This document shows, piece after piece, positions 1 to 10,700 of a stretch of 64,000 nt of DNA. The stretch comes from an uncultured Lachnospiraceae bacterium (GTDB lineage Bacteria; Bacillota; Clostridia; Lachnospirales; Lachnospiraceae), in NCBI GenBank assembly GCA_947593735.1, contig CANQDT010000004.1, positions 1 to 64,000 on the forward strand, written 5' to 3'. The position numbers and the translations under genes are program-made. The notes under the pieces are model-generated. The model did not search any database and was not told the DNA's origin. It worked only from the letters and a program-made list of their open reading frames with translations. Each line of letters starts with the position of its first letter. The stretch's first letter is position 1.

Positions 1-100
1 TTTTTGCAGATTTCCCTTAAAATCAAGGTTTTTATTAAAATTTAGCAATAAAAAACAGGTAGTTTTTGACACTACCAAGAAAAATAAGGAGGTCTTGGAT

Positions 101-1657
101 ATGAGGAGAAAAAATCTATTGAAAAAAGCGGTAGCGCTTGTGTGCAGTGGAATCATGGCAGTCACATCCCTTGGTGGATGCAGCGGATTGGGATTAGGTT
201 CCGGTTCATCAGCGGATGAGGACGCAATTAAAATCTGGGCAACCTATCCGCGACCGGAAGCCTCGTTAAAAGATTGGACGGAATCGCCGTTTCATGTGAA
301 TCTTGGAAAACAGGTCGGACATGAAATAACATGGGAATTTCCGATTTCCGGAACAGATGAACAGCAGGCATTTAATTTGATGATAGCGGGCAACGAACTG
401 CCGGATATTATTATTTTCAACGTCCCGGATGTAGAATCTTATCTCGATCAGGGGATCATCCTTCCGTTGAATGAATACATGGAAGCGGGGAAATTGCCGA
501 ACTTGACAAAATTTTTAAAAGAAAATCCGCAATTCGATAAGGAAATTAAAACGGACGACGGACGATATTATGCATTTCCATGGGTAAGGGAGGATGACTG
601 GCTATATGTATTCCGTGGCCCTGCAGTTCGTCAGGACTGGCTGGACGAATGTGGATTGGAAGCGCCGGTTACGGTGGAAGAATATGATCATGTCGCACGA
701 GTATTTCATAAAAAGTATGGTGCAAAGGTTGCATTTGTTGACGACTGGATGGTGGAAGGCTTTGGCTCCGGATTTGATGCGACGCGCAATTATTACCTGG
801 ACGAAGATGAGATCAAGTATGGACCGGTTGAGGATAATTTCCGCGAGTACCTGACTTTTTTACATCAATGGTATGAGGACGGCATTTTAGATCCGGATAT
901 TCCGACGATTGATGCAGATACCTTGAAAAAGAAGGTATTAAATGGAGAATCCGGTCTAACCTATACATCCGGGAATACGATGACACAATGGCAGGATGAG
1001 CATGACAGACTCGGAGATGGAGCGCAGTGGATCGGAACTTCTTATCTCCGAAAAACAAAGGATACCGCTGTTAAATTTTCCCAGATGGATTCTTTGTTCT
1101 ATGGCATGGGTGCGGTAATTACAAGCACATGCAAAGATGTGGATGCGGCGTTGGAAATTCTTGATTATGGTTATAGTGAGGAAGGAAGATTGTTCTGGAA
1201 TTATGGTGTAGAAGGGGATAGCTATACCATGGTAGATGGCGAACCGGTTTTTACGGACAAAATGAGGGATCCGGACAGTGGACTCGCCACCGTAAAGGCG
1301 ATTGAACAGTATTGCGGAACAAATGGATCCGGACCGACGGTTCAGGCGAAAGGGATGTACGTGCAGAAATGCAGAAAAGCGATAAGCAGCGCGATTGACA
1401 CGTGGATTGATAATACGCAGATGCGCGAGCACAGATTGCCGAAATTGCAGCCTACGCAGGCAGAAACGGATCAGATAAATAATAAGGAAACAACCATCAG
1501 CGATTATGTGGACGAGATGTATTTCAAGTTTATTCAGGGACAGGAAGAACTCAATGATGAGACGTGGAAAACATTTGTCGATAAAATCTATGAGATTGGC
1601 CTGGATGATGTGCTGGATGTTAAAAATGCGCAGTTAGACCGGTATAGGAATCGTTAG
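101..1657 (+). CDS. Extracellular solute-binding lipoprotein of a carbohydrate ABC transporter (LplA-like)
   Basis: Probable sugar or oligosaccharide receptor on the outer face of the membrane, feeding the two permeases encoded 18 kb downstream in the same operon. The N-terminus has a basic stretch, a hydrophobic core and a lipobox LGGC with Cys27 as the lipidated residue, followed by a Ser/Gly linker. The 518-residue length and features such as IIIFNVPDVESYL and a late LYNGVE-like hinge region fit the long LplA/YtcQ group rather than the short maltose-binding type. I start at ATG 101 because AAGGAGG (86-92) lies 8 bases upstream; the in-frame TTG at 95 is too close to it. GH88 follows after about 50 bases. 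Family call is by overall look, so substrate is unknown. Confidence 0.85.
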   Translation: MRRKNLLKKAVALVCSGIMAVTSLGGCSGLGLGSGSSADEDAIKIWATYPRPEASLKDWTESPFHVNLGKQVGHEITWEFPISGTDEQQAFNLMIAGNELPDIIIFNVPDVESYLDQGIILPLNEYMEAGKLPNLTKFLKENPQFDKEIKTDDGRYYAFPWVREDDWLYVFRGPAVRQDWLDECGLEAPVTVEEYDHVARVFHKKYGAKVAFVDDWMVEGFGSGFDATRNYYLDEDEIKYGPVEDNFREYLTFLHQWYEDGILDPDIPTIDADTLKKKVLNGESGLTYTSGNTMTQWQDEHDRLGDGAQWIGTSYLRKTKDTAVKFSQMDSLFYGMGAVITSTCKDVDAALEILDYGYSEEGRLFWNYGVEGDSYTMVDGEPVFTDKMRDPDSGLATVKAIEQYCGTNGSGPTVQAKGMYVQKCRKAISSAIDTWIDNTQMREHRLPKLQPTQAETDQINNKETTISDYVDEMYFKFIQGQEELNDETWKTFVDKIYEIGLDDVLDVKNAQLDRYRNR

Positions 1658-1709
1658 TTTGCGGAAAACGAGTGGTTCAGAAAACATGGTCGGGAGATTG
1701 AAAATAAAA

Positions 1710-2837
1710 ATGAAAGAAAACGATTTGCAGTGGGCTTTGGAACTATCGGAAAAAATCAAAGCCAAAGAGAAGATTGTGGTAGAGCGCAGCCAACATAAGT
1801 TTGTTCCGTATTGTGCAAAAGACGGGATATGGGAGGCTCGCGGCGCTTACGAATGGACCGCCGGATTCTGGGGCGGGATCATGTGGCAGCTATATTATTC
1901 TACCAAAGATATTATGTATAAAGAAATTGCGGAGAATCTGGAGAGAAAAATGGATGAAACAATCCTGAATTCGAGATTCATGAATCATGACAGCGGCTTC
2001 CGGTGGCTGCCGACGTCGTTCGCAAATTATCTTCTTACAGGGAGTGAGGCATCGTTTAATCGGTTCCATCTGGTTGCCGATAGTCTGTGCGGCAGATTTA
2101 ACCCGGTCGGGAGGTTCATCCGTGCATGGGAAAATGATCTGGGACCGGAAGAGGATCGAAGCGGATGGGCCATTATAGATTGTATGATGAATTTGCCGCT
2201 CCTGTATCGTGCATATGAGGAGATGAAAGATCCAAGATATCTGCATATTGCCCGGATGCATGCGGATACGACTATGAAATATTTTGTTAGAGAAGACGGC
2301 TCCGTTTGCCATATTGTTGCGTTTGATCCGATGACAGGGGAATTTCAGTGCTCCTATGGCGGTCAGGGCTATGCGGAGGGTTCTTCCTGGACGCGGGGGC
2401 AAAGCTGGGCGTTATACGGGTTTGTTCTGAGTTATATGCATACGGGAGAAGACCGGTATTTGAAAACAGCAGAAAAGGTTGCGGATTATTTTATTTCCTG
2501 TATTCCGGCAGATGGCCTGATTCCGGTTGACTTTTGTCAGCCGGATGAATGTGAATGGGAGGATTCCACGGCGGCAGCGATTGCAGCCTGCGGTCTGTTG
2601 GAACTTCGGAAATATGTCGGCACGGAATCGGCGGAACGTTACTACGACAACGCGATATTTTTATTAAAGACGCTGGCGGATTGCCGCTGCAACTGGAAAA
2701 GCAGGCAGGATAATTTGCTGGAGAATTGTTCAGGAGCATATTGGGACAGGCAGCACAATATCCCACTGATGTATGCGGATTACTTTTTTATCGAGGCAAT
2801 CTGGAAGTTGACCGGAGAAGATGTGTTTTTCTGGTAA
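1710..2837 (+). CDS. Unsaturated glucuronyl hydrolase, glycoside hydrolase family 88
   Basis: Removes the 4,5-unsaturated uronic acid that a polysaccharide lyase leaves at the non-reducing end of oligosaccharides. The two catalytic aspartates of the family are recognisable: Asp94 in NHDSGFRW and Asp157 in AIIDCMMNLPLLYRA, and the aromatic signature SSWTRGQSWALYGF is also present. There is no signal peptide, so it acts in the cytoplasm on imported products of the secreted lyase in this operon. About 375 residues, normal for the family. The open frame extends upstream to 1659 and contains another ATG at 1686; homology begins at about NDLQWAL, so 1710 is preferred although its ribosome site (GGGAG) is rather distant. 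Function is confident, start is not. Confidence 0.9.
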   Translation: MKENDLQWALELSEKIKAKEKIVVERSQHKFVPYCAKDGIWEARGAYEWTAGFWGGIMWQLYYSTKDIMYKEIAENLERKMDETILNSRFMNHDSGFRWLPTSFANYLLTGSEASFNRFHLVADSLCGRFNPVGRFIRAWENDLGPEEDRSGWAIIDCMMNLPLLYRAYEEMKDPRYLHIARMHADTTMKYFVREDGSVCHIVAFDPMTGEFQCSYGGQGYAEGSSWTRGQSWALYGFVLSYMHTGEDRYLKTAEKVADYFISCIPADGLIPVDFCQPDECEWEDSTAAAIAACGLLELRKYVGTESAERYYDNAIFLLKTLADCRCNWKSRQDNLLENCSGAYWDRQHNIPLMYADYFFIEAIWKLTGEDVFFW

Positions 2838-2884
2838 AGAAGGGGTTCATGCAGTGCAGAAAGAAATTGGAAAAGGAGAAAGTT

Positions 2885-4966
2885 ATGAAAAGAACATATG
2901 AATTTGTAAAGATCAGGAAAATGACGGCGGCGGTTATGTCCGCTGTGATGATTGTGGCGGGATTCGGCGCGACGACAGGAAAAGCGGCGGAGCCTGTTGT
3001 GGTAACAACTACATTTACTGCGGATCAGGGAATCCGAAATAACAGTATTCGGCCCGGCGCGGACGTAATGGTTGAATACCGGGACACGCCCGGCGATTTG
3101 TATGCGGGGATTTATAAAATAGGGGGACTTGATACGACCAAAAAGCTGGAAAGCATCCGCATCCGTTTTACAAATCAAATGAATGTTGAGGATACGTTGA
3201 CGGCATATCCATTCGGGAACGATTGGGACGAGGGTTCGGGAATCGCGAATCTTACAGATCGAATTACAGAAGCCAGGACCGGGAATCCCATCGGCACAAT
3301 GCAAATTGGACACGGAGGCGCGAAGCTATTTGCCTATTACGAGGCGGGTGTTGCGATTGACGCGGAAACGTTTGGCAAACATCAGGCGACTCTGGAATTG
3401 CAGCTTACCGAGGAGATGAAAGAAAATAACGAGGGTGTGGTCAGCTTTTACTTACATCCTGCAGGTACAGGGAAAAACGGGGTTCAGCTGTTTTCAAAAG
3501 AAGTCGGCGAGAATACATATGGCACCGGTACTATTGTCGGACCGGATGGAAAGGACGCGCCAAAGGTTACAAGATGGAGTGTGATTCAGGATGTGGTCAA
3601 AGCAGCAGGAAAGACGACCGATGATTTGAAACCGCTTGTTACCATAGTATATGGGGCGGAAAAAGAGGACGTTCCTCCGGTTGATCCGCTTCCGCAGTAT
3701 AAGGCTGCCGCGATTGAAGAAATCAATGGAGTGGTTCAAACAGAGGATTATACCGATTTTGGGAAAAATGCTGTGGATAATATAATCAAAGACGCTGCCG
3801 CTCAGATCAACCGAGCGGACACGGATACGACAGATGAGGTAGATACCATTAAAACAGGCGCTCTCAGCAGGCTGCAGGATCTGAAGACGGCGGCACAGCT
3901 GGAAATGGAGGATAAAACGCAGGATGCGCAGCTGTCTTCGGTCAGTTCAGGGAATATGGGGAATGGAGCGACGATTGAACTGAACAGCAAGGGAAGAGAT
4001 ATGATCGGTTTGTTCCGGTTCCCGATCGATCCGGAGAAAAAGATAAAAAAAGCGACGCTTCATCTGGTAACAGAACGGACAAAAGGCGATTGCAATATTA
4101 AGTTGGCAAAATTCTCATCGGACTGGGACGAATATAATGTCGTACAGGCATCAAATTATGCTTCAGACGCGAAAAGCAGTTACAGCTATCTGAAGGAAGC
4201 AATCGACGCGGCGAGAGATGTGGATGCTGTTGAATATTACGTCAATCATGATGGAGAGAATAAAGCGATGTTCGATGTCGCCGGAACCACGACGCTGGAG
4301 AAATGGGTGAATGATATTGACGTTACCAGCCTGACAGAAGCCGGGCAATCGGAAGTAAATATCCTGGTGACAAGAAAGGAAGCCGATCAGGATCAACTCT
4401 GCTTTTTCAGCAGGGAATATGCGTCTTATGCAAATAAAGATCGGTATGCGCAGATGAAAGGGGTTGTGGAAGCAGCCGGAAAAACGGAAGATTACCTGGC
4501 GCCTGCCCTGATTGTCGAGTATGAGGGGGAGGAAGCGGATGGCGCGGCAGAAGCGAATCGCTGGAAAGAAACATATGCGGATATTTTAGCAAAAACTGCC
4601 GATACGGTTACTGTTGCGGATGAGACGACGGTGGATTCAGCGCTGACTGCGTATGAGAGTCTGTCCGACGCGGCAAAAGCGATCGTGGCGTCAGAAAAAG
4701 CGTTATTGGACGCAATGAAAATGAAGATCGAAGAACTGAAACAGCAGGAAACAGAACCATATCAATTGGGCGATGTGAACAACAACGGAAAAATTGACGT
4801 TGGAGATGCGGTATTGGCGCTTCAGCTGAGCATGGCGGTTGATAACGATTTCACAACACAGCCGGTATTAGCTGCGGATGTTGATAAAGACAGATCTGTT
4901 ACAACAAGTGATGTTTTAAAAATTTTGAAAAAGGCAAACGGAAAATCTGTTTCCGAGTTGGAGTAA
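2885..4966 (+). CDS. Secreted DNRLRE/CBM96-like double-domain protein with C-terminal dockerin
   Basis: A 693-residue exported protein with signal peptide (residues 1 to about 36). Two beta-sandwich domains of the DNRLRE/CBM96-like kind follow, each about 200 residues. A helical repeat (about 555-615, with WKETYADILAKTADTVTVAD) comes next, and finally a type I dockerin-like pair of calcium loops: GDVNNNGKIDVGDAVLALQ and ADVDKDRSVTTSDVLKILK. The acidic positions 1, 3, 5, 9 and 12 of the first loop are filled as in dockerins. It probably binds glycan and docks onto a cohesin; a cohesin-like domain sits in the protein encoded at 14827. AGGAG at 2874-2878, 6 bases before ATG 2885, fixes the start. 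The second beta domain is nearly identical at DNA level to a part of the gene at 21381. No catalytic residues are recognised. Confidence 0.82.
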   Translation: MKRTYEFVKIRKMTAAVMSAVMIVAGFGATTGKAAEPVVVTTTFTADQGIRNNSIRPGADVMVEYRDTPGDLYAGIYKIGGLDTTKKLESIRIRFTNQMNVEDTLTAYPFGNDWDEGSGIANLTDRITEARTGNPIGTMQIGHGGAKLFAYYEAGVAIDAETFGKHQATLELQLTEEMKENNEGVVSFYLHPAGTGKNGVQLFSKEVGENTYGTGTIVGPDGKDAPKVTRWSVIQDVVKAAGKTTDDLKPLVTIVYGAEKEDVPPVDPLPQYKAAAIEEINGVVQTEDYTDFGKNAVDNIIKDAAAQINRADTDTTDEVDTIKTGALSRLQDLKTAAQLEMEDKTQDAQLSSVSSGNMGNGATIELNSKGRDMIGLFRFPIDPEKKIKKATLHLVTERTKGDCNIKLAKFSSDWDEYNVVQASNYASDAKSSYSYLKEAIDAARDVDAVEYYVNHDGENKAMFDVAGTTTLEKWVNDIDVTSLTEAGQSEVNILVTRKEADQDQLCFFSREYASYANKDRYAQMKGVVEAAGKTEDYLAPALIVEYEGEEADGAAEANRWKETYADILAKTADTVTVADETTVDSALTAYESLSDAAKAIVASEKALLDAMKMKIEELKQQETEPYQLGDVNNNGKIDVGDAVLALQLSMAVDNDFTTQPVLAADVDKDRSVTTSDVLKILKKANGKSVSELE
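3917..4524 (+). repeat. 608-bp near-identical direct repeat, copy 1
   Basis: This stretch inside the dockerin protein gene matches 22389-22996 base for base with no gaps and only seven differences that I can count, while the coding sequence on both sides is clearly more divergent. It codes for one whole DNRLRE/CBM96-like beta domain (from TQDAQLSS to VEYE). Such a sharp island of identity points to recent gene conversion or domain duplication. Confidence 0.95.
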
Positions 4967-5021
4967 AGAAGGACGCCGCAGGAATGCAGCGGCTTTGGCA
5001 GAGAGAAAGGCGGAAATAAGT

Positions 5022-7775
5022 ATGAGAAAAAAACGGGGCATGGCAATTGTACTGGCAGGGATATTGGCAGCCGGATGCATGATGCATATACCTGTTGTGG
5101 CTGCCGGGAAAAAGTATGTCACAAAAATTAAGATCACAAATCGCTCCGAAGTAAAAGAGGAGATGAAAATAGGGGATACCATCCGTTTAAAAACAAAGCT
5201 AACGCCTTCCGAACACAAAGACAAAATAAAATACATAAGTTCGGATGAAAAAGTCGCTGTAGTTTCAGGAAAGGGCACTGTCCGCGCTGTGGGGGCGGGA
5301 AAAGCGTTAATTACAGTCAGGAGCGTGAAAGGAAAGTGCAGAACGCAGATTAAAGTGACGGTAAAAGAGGAACCGGCAGCTGCGGTACAGATGGGAGAAA
5401 AAACGATCAGGGTGACCTGTGGAGTCGATATGCTTGATCAGCAGATTACCGTAAAGAAGAATGGGGAAGTATGTTTGTTTGAGAAAGCGTTGTCTGAAGA
5501 TGGGAAAACAGCAGTTCTCACGTTGGATAACCGGATTACAGAGGGCAGCTATATGGTGACGGTGGGAGAAGAGCACGTGTCGTTTCAGGGGGAAATGGCA
5601 AGGGAAACATCTCTGGAAATATTGGGAGAATTCCTTGCGATGAATGATTATGCCGGAAATGCGACGAAAGCAACGATCGGATATTGTGTTCGGAATCAAT
5701 TTGGAGAAGACATCACAAAGAAAGTCAGCGTTACCGCAATATGTTCTGTTGGAAACGCAAGCGCGAACAGCCAGACAGGCGTAATCACTGTAACCGGCGA
5801 CGCGTTCCGGTATCTGCAGAAAGAAAGCAAAGCGACTATCATGCTGTCCTGTATGGTAGGGACGGAAATGCTTACCACTCAAAAAGAAGTGACGCTGAGT
5901 GACAGACCGACGATAAAAAAAGCGGAAATAACGCTATATTCTCCCGAAATGCTGACATTGACGGATGATTTTGACGGAGACGACGAGTTTTATCTGTTGT
6001 TTGATCTGGAAGATCAGTATGGGAATCGATATACGGAAGTTAATCGGGACAATAGCCATATATTTGAAACCCTGAATATCAATTTTGTCGGAGGAGTGAC
6101 CGGCTTGATATTGGAGGGACAAATGACCGATGCGGCGGGCATAACGCCAGCCCGTGATCTGCTGAAAGAAAGCATCACAGTTGACGGGATTACCCGTCCG
6201 GCGGCGAGACTGGCTCTGGCAGCGGACGCAGATTACGCCAGCTATGGAACGGCGAGTCTGAACGTGTATTCTTTTGGCGGAGGAAATGTTACGGTTCCGG
6301 TTCCTGTGGCATACGGAACAACGATCGATGTATTCCGAGTGTTGGGAAGCGATATGGTTGTTCAGGGGGAAGATGTATTATTTGAGTATGAAGCGTATGA
6401 CGCATATGGAGAGCCGGTGACAAAACTTTCCGCATTCCGTGCGCTTGCAGGAGCAAATGAAGCGTTTAATAAAGAATTTCGGTTTGTCAAAGAAAGAGGC
6501 GAGGTGAAATTATATCACAAAGAAACGTCGACCGAGGATCCCGGGTTCAGGCATATGAGCGTTATTACACCGAATACAAAAGGAGTGAGTAATTTTCAAT
6601 ATACGGTAATGGCGGCGGCAAGGCCGACGCTCATTGCCGGATTGAAAGATATTGAAACCGGCATCATTGGGACAAACAGCATTGAATTCAGGGTTAAGAA
6701 TTTTATTATTGAAGACCAATATGGACGCGTAATGAGCGACGATGATGTTTATCTGCATGATGGGACGTATACGATTGTTGCGGTTCCGGAAAATGAGGAG
6801 GATTTTGATATACAGAAAACAAGCTTAATTGAGCTGAATAACAGCGGGTATACGGTCGTCAAATTTAAATTTCAGGATGCGAGCCGGGTGATGAATTTCC
6901 GGATTGCCGGATTTGCCGGGCAGGAGATTACGGATATCCTGCAATACGACAGGGCGAAAGTGGAAAATATTCCATACGATAAGATTCATCGGAATCTGAC
7001 GCAATACAGCGAGCTGTCGGCGAAACTTACATCCGCTGAAATAAGGAATTTAAGACAGTTTGAAGTGAGGAATATTGAAAAAATCTACTATGGAGCCCGG
7101 GTTAACAGCGGATATGCAGAGGAATTAGAAGTTTACGGTATGGCGGGAAATGCAAAAATCAAATTATCTCCGCAGGATTATACAGTTGTTATACAGGACA
7201 GCCACGAAGTAGAAGAAAATAATGCACGAGGAGTCGATGGATTGAAATATGACGCGGGATATCAGCAATTATATTCGACTTTCGCGGAAGAAGATTTTGA
7301 GACACCGGACGGTGAATGGACGGGAGAACTGACAAGAAATGCAGACGTGATCCTGAACGCAACCGGGGAAGTTGTATCCAGCCAGAAAATCAGGATTTGC
7401 AAAGAGGCACCCAGAGTGGCGACAGCAAGCCTTAAGACGAAACAGGGAAGGCTGATCCGTGATATTCAGCTGACGCCTGCGCAATTGGAAAATTTTTCGA
7501 AGCCGGGAGGTTATCTGGAGGAGCTGGTACAATATGTCCGCTTTACCGATCAGTATGGGGCCTCGGACGCATTGACCAATGCAGGGAAACCGTCTGAAAT
7601 TACAGAACTCAATATGACGTTCCGAATGACAGATGCACAGACAAGGACAGGAATGATAAGCGGGAATGGGACGGCAACTCCCAGTTTTATAAATTTTAAA
7701 GCGGGGGATGAAATAGAACTGGAGATGCGGTTTTCCGGCGGCGCCGTACTGGCGACGACAATCAGCGTCATATAG
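5022..7775 (+). CDS. Large secreted surface protein with N-terminal Big_2 (Ig-like) domain
   Basis: A 917-residue exported protein. Residues 1-31 form a signal sequence that contains both a lipobox-like LAAGC and, further on, a type I-like VVAAG, so lipoprotein versus free secretion cannot be decided. Residues about 33-115 are a Big_2 domain (pattern TKIKITN, LTPSEHKDKIKYISSDEKVAVV, GKALITVRSVKGK). The rest looks like a string of beta-sandwich domains with repeated phrases such as DQYGRVMSD and DQYGASDAL typical of bacterial Ig-like repeats. No enzyme motif was found. It sits between the dockerin protein and the lyase in the operon, so a role in glycan capture or in spacing on the surface is likely. 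ATG 5022 is preferred over the in-frame TTG 4995 because it opens the signal peptide. Confidence 0.7.
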   Translation: MRKKRGMAIVLAGILAAGCMMHIPVVAAGKKYVTKIKITNRSEVKEEMKIGDTIRLKTKLTPSEHKDKIKYISSDEKVAVVSGKGTVRAVGAGKALITVRSVKGKCRTQIKVTVKEEPAAAVQMGEKTIRVTCGVDMLDQQITVKKNGEVCLFEKALSEDGKTAVLTLDNRITEGSYMVTVGEEHVSFQGEMARETSLEILGEFLAMNDYAGNATKATIGYCVRNQFGEDITKKVSVTAICSVGNASANSQTGVITVTGDAFRYLQKESKATIMLSCMVGTEMLTTQKEVTLSDRPTIKKAEITLYSPEMLTLTDDFDGDDEFYLLFDLEDQYGNRYTEVNRDNSHIFETLNINFVGGVTGLILEGQMTDAAGITPARDLLKESITVDGITRPAARLALAADADYASYGTASLNVYSFGGGNVTVPVPVAYGTTIDVFRVLGSDMVVQGEDVLFEYEAYDAYGEPVTKLSAFRALAGANEAFNKEFRFVKERGEVKLYHKETSTEDPGFRHMSVITPNTKGVSNFQYTVMAAARPTLIAGLKDIETGIIGTNSIEFRVKNFIIEDQYGRVMSDDDVYLHDGTYTIVAVPENEEDFDIQKTSLIELNNSGYTVVKFKFQDASRVMNFRIAGFAGQEITDILQYDRAKVENIPYDKIHRNLTQYSELSAKLTSAEIRNLRQFEVRNIEKIYYGARVNSGYAEELEVYGMAGNAKIKLSPQDYTVVIQDSHEVEENNARGVDGLKYDAGYQQLYSTFAEEDFETPDGEWTGELTRNADVILNATGEVVSSQKIRICKEAPRVATASLKTKQGRLIRDIQLTPAQLENFSKPGGYLEELVQYVRFTDQYGASDALTNAGKPSEITELNMTFRMTDAQTRTGMISGNGTATPSFINFKAGDEIELEMRFSGGAVLATTISVI

Positions 7776-7796
7776 GGGAAGGAGGGAAATAAGCAA

Positions 7797-10700
7797 ATGA
7801 GATTTTTTACAAAATCATGCATCAGTATTTTTTTGACCATGTCAATGCTCCTTTCTTCGAGTATGGCGGCCGTTGCGGAAACGGAGGGAGAAACGGCAGG
7901 AACGGCGACTTCCGCAGTTGTGGAAATTTCGGCGGATATTGAGGATAAAGAGGAGATGGAAACTCAGATTTTACCTGTGGCTTCTGGAAGTCAGGATTAT
8001 ATGTTGGTTATGCAGGAACTTCGGAAACTGGTTGATGAATATGACGGGAAAATAATATATAAGGATTTCTCACTTCCGTTGGAAAAGGAAAACGGAGTAG
8101 TGTTTTCTTATGAGATCGCGGATGAAGAGTCGAGGAACTATATATCGCTTCAGGACGGAACGGTTCACATCACTCATCCGGCTGCCGGTATGGGTGTGAA
8201 GACAGCTGTGTTGTCTGTTACTGTACAGAGAGGAGATGTGAGCATACCCTATGAAATCAGTATAAAGATAGCAGACGAAGCGTTTGTCAATCCCTTTGGC
8301 GAAGAAAGCCTGAAAAAGGTAATTGCATTATGTGAACAGACGATCGGAGAGCAAAAAGCAGCGGACAATATAGGAACAAAAAAAGCAGGGCAATTATCGC
8401 CCGACAAACTGGAGGCGCTGGAAATTGCACTGAAAGAGGCAAAAGCCTGTACGGATGTGCCGGAGATGCCGCAGCATACAAAGGCACTGATTGACGCGGG
8501 CGTAGCGTTTATGGGGTCCGGCGTTATCGACAATACGGTATTGTATAAATCGAAAAATCCTTATCTGGATGAAGGGGATACCATTGTATATTCTGTCCAC
8601 AGGGCAAAACTGGAGCGGCTGCTCTGGAAAGCGAAAGCGTTATTGCTTGTTGATGAAGGGTTCTACGCAAAGAGTACAAAGGAAGCGCTGCGGGCGGAGA
8701 TGAAGCGCGCCGAACTGGCGCTTGCCAGAGATAAAGAGGGGAGGAGTATGTTTAAACTCCCTTATGTGAAAACAAGAATGTTTGTAAAAGCACCAAGCGA
8801 TTATATGATCCAGTTCGTCATACGTCATAAAACAAGGATTTATCTGTATAATGGCTTCAGTTTGGGGGACGGTTTTGAACCGGTTCTTGACTGGTATGAA
8901 CGGGATGGAATTATGTATCCCGCGGAAAAAGACGGAGACATCGATCTTGAATTACTGCGAGAGCATGTGACAAAATTAGTAGACAACCAGAGGGAACTGT
9001 TTACGGATGCCGATACTTATGAGGAGGACAAAAGAACAGCGAAGGTCGGGGCTTTTCGCAAGAAAGAATACGACGGGGTCCTGGCTGCAATGGAAGAAGT
9101 AGAATCTGAAATAAAAGGCGACGATGTTTATGGTCTTGCGCTTGCCGCGGTCCGATTTTTGGATGCAGCATATGACTGCCGTATGACGATTGCACTGTTG
9201 TCGGATATTGATGTGGATGAAAACGGAAAGCCAAGAGGGAACTTATTCTTCACCGGGGACGAGGTAGAGGATTTAAGAAAAAGGATTAAAACCAATGATT
9301 TTCTTAAACAGGGATATGAACAGATTAAAGATGGATTAAAAGGCTTTAGGGCGGATGCGATAGAAGATTACTGGGAAAGATGGAAAGCCAATGATCAATC
9401 ATTGTGGGATGAGAATCCGGCTTTTGTTGAGATATCCCAGAGTACTGGCGGAAAATTCAAGTCGGGCAGACATGTGAAGGGGACAGACGGAAAAGAACTG
9501 CCTGCCAATATGCCGTCCGGGCACACCTACACGGGAAAAGCATATATTACCCTTGAACTGGCGAAGGAGGACAATGATACGACCGGATATGGAAACGCAG
9601 CCGGTTCCGGATGCGGGGAAGTATGGCTTGATCAAATGGCAATTTCTTCGGATGAGGGGAATCTTGTTTATATTCCAAATTCTGATTTTGAACTTCAGGC
9701 AGTAGAAGGTGGGAAGCCGCTGAACTGGAAATTACATACAACTGGAAAGGGAGAAGGAAGATGGGAGAGCAATCGCGCAAACGTATCGTCCGGAAATCGA
9801 TCCCTCTATTTTCATAATCCGGATGGAAACAGTACGGTGACATGGACGTCGGATGCGTTCGACCTGCCGATTTCCAGTTCGACAGACGGATTCGACATTT
9901 CATACAGAGTAAAGCAATATGGCATTTTTGAGTCGAAAGGGATTCAGGTGAAGTTCCATTTTATCACCAGGACGTCCGGCGGTCAGGGAGAAGTCGTATC
10001 CGCACCGATATATTTCAACGCGAAAGCAAGTCCCTATGTGCAGGCGGCAATCACAAAAGAATCTGCTGCTTCCATGTTTTTGTTGACTATGCAGCGGGCA
10101 GGGCTTATGGCAATGCTGGCGGAGACGGAAGCGGAGCGGATAGAATATGCAAGGATCGCAAAAGCCAGTATGTTTTTGGAATTGCATCAGATGAATCAGG
10201 GAATTGAGAACTGGCTGAAGACGGATGATCGGCCGGATGGAATCGATGCATTTGGTGCGGTTCAGACTGGACGGTCAACCGGACCGATAGGAACCATTTA
10301 TTCTATTATCAAAGATATGACGCTGGAAGATGGAACGCCGCTTTTTTCGGAGCAGGAGAAAAAAGAGCTGACCGAAAATATGGAATATAATATACGAAAT
10401 CTGAATGACCTCAGAGATTGCTATCATTTGTCAAAAGAAGAATTGACAGCAGGTGGAGGCGGCGGCAACTGGAGTACGGATATGAATATGGGCGCTGCGC
10501 TGGCAAGCATGGCGTTTCATGACACATTGGAGAATGCGAAAACCCGTATGTATAACGGTATTCGATTCGATGAGGCAATGCTGGAATATGATATAGGGGA
10601 AGACGGCTCATTTCCGGAATCGGTACGATATCACAATGCGGCGATCAGTAAACTGGCGGTGCTGGCAAAGGGAGTTCTCGTATCGACGGGAATCACAGAC

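Noticed and set aside
95..100. TTG start for the solute-binding protein
   Set aside because: It is only two bases from AAGGAGG; ATG 101 has the normal 8-base spacing.
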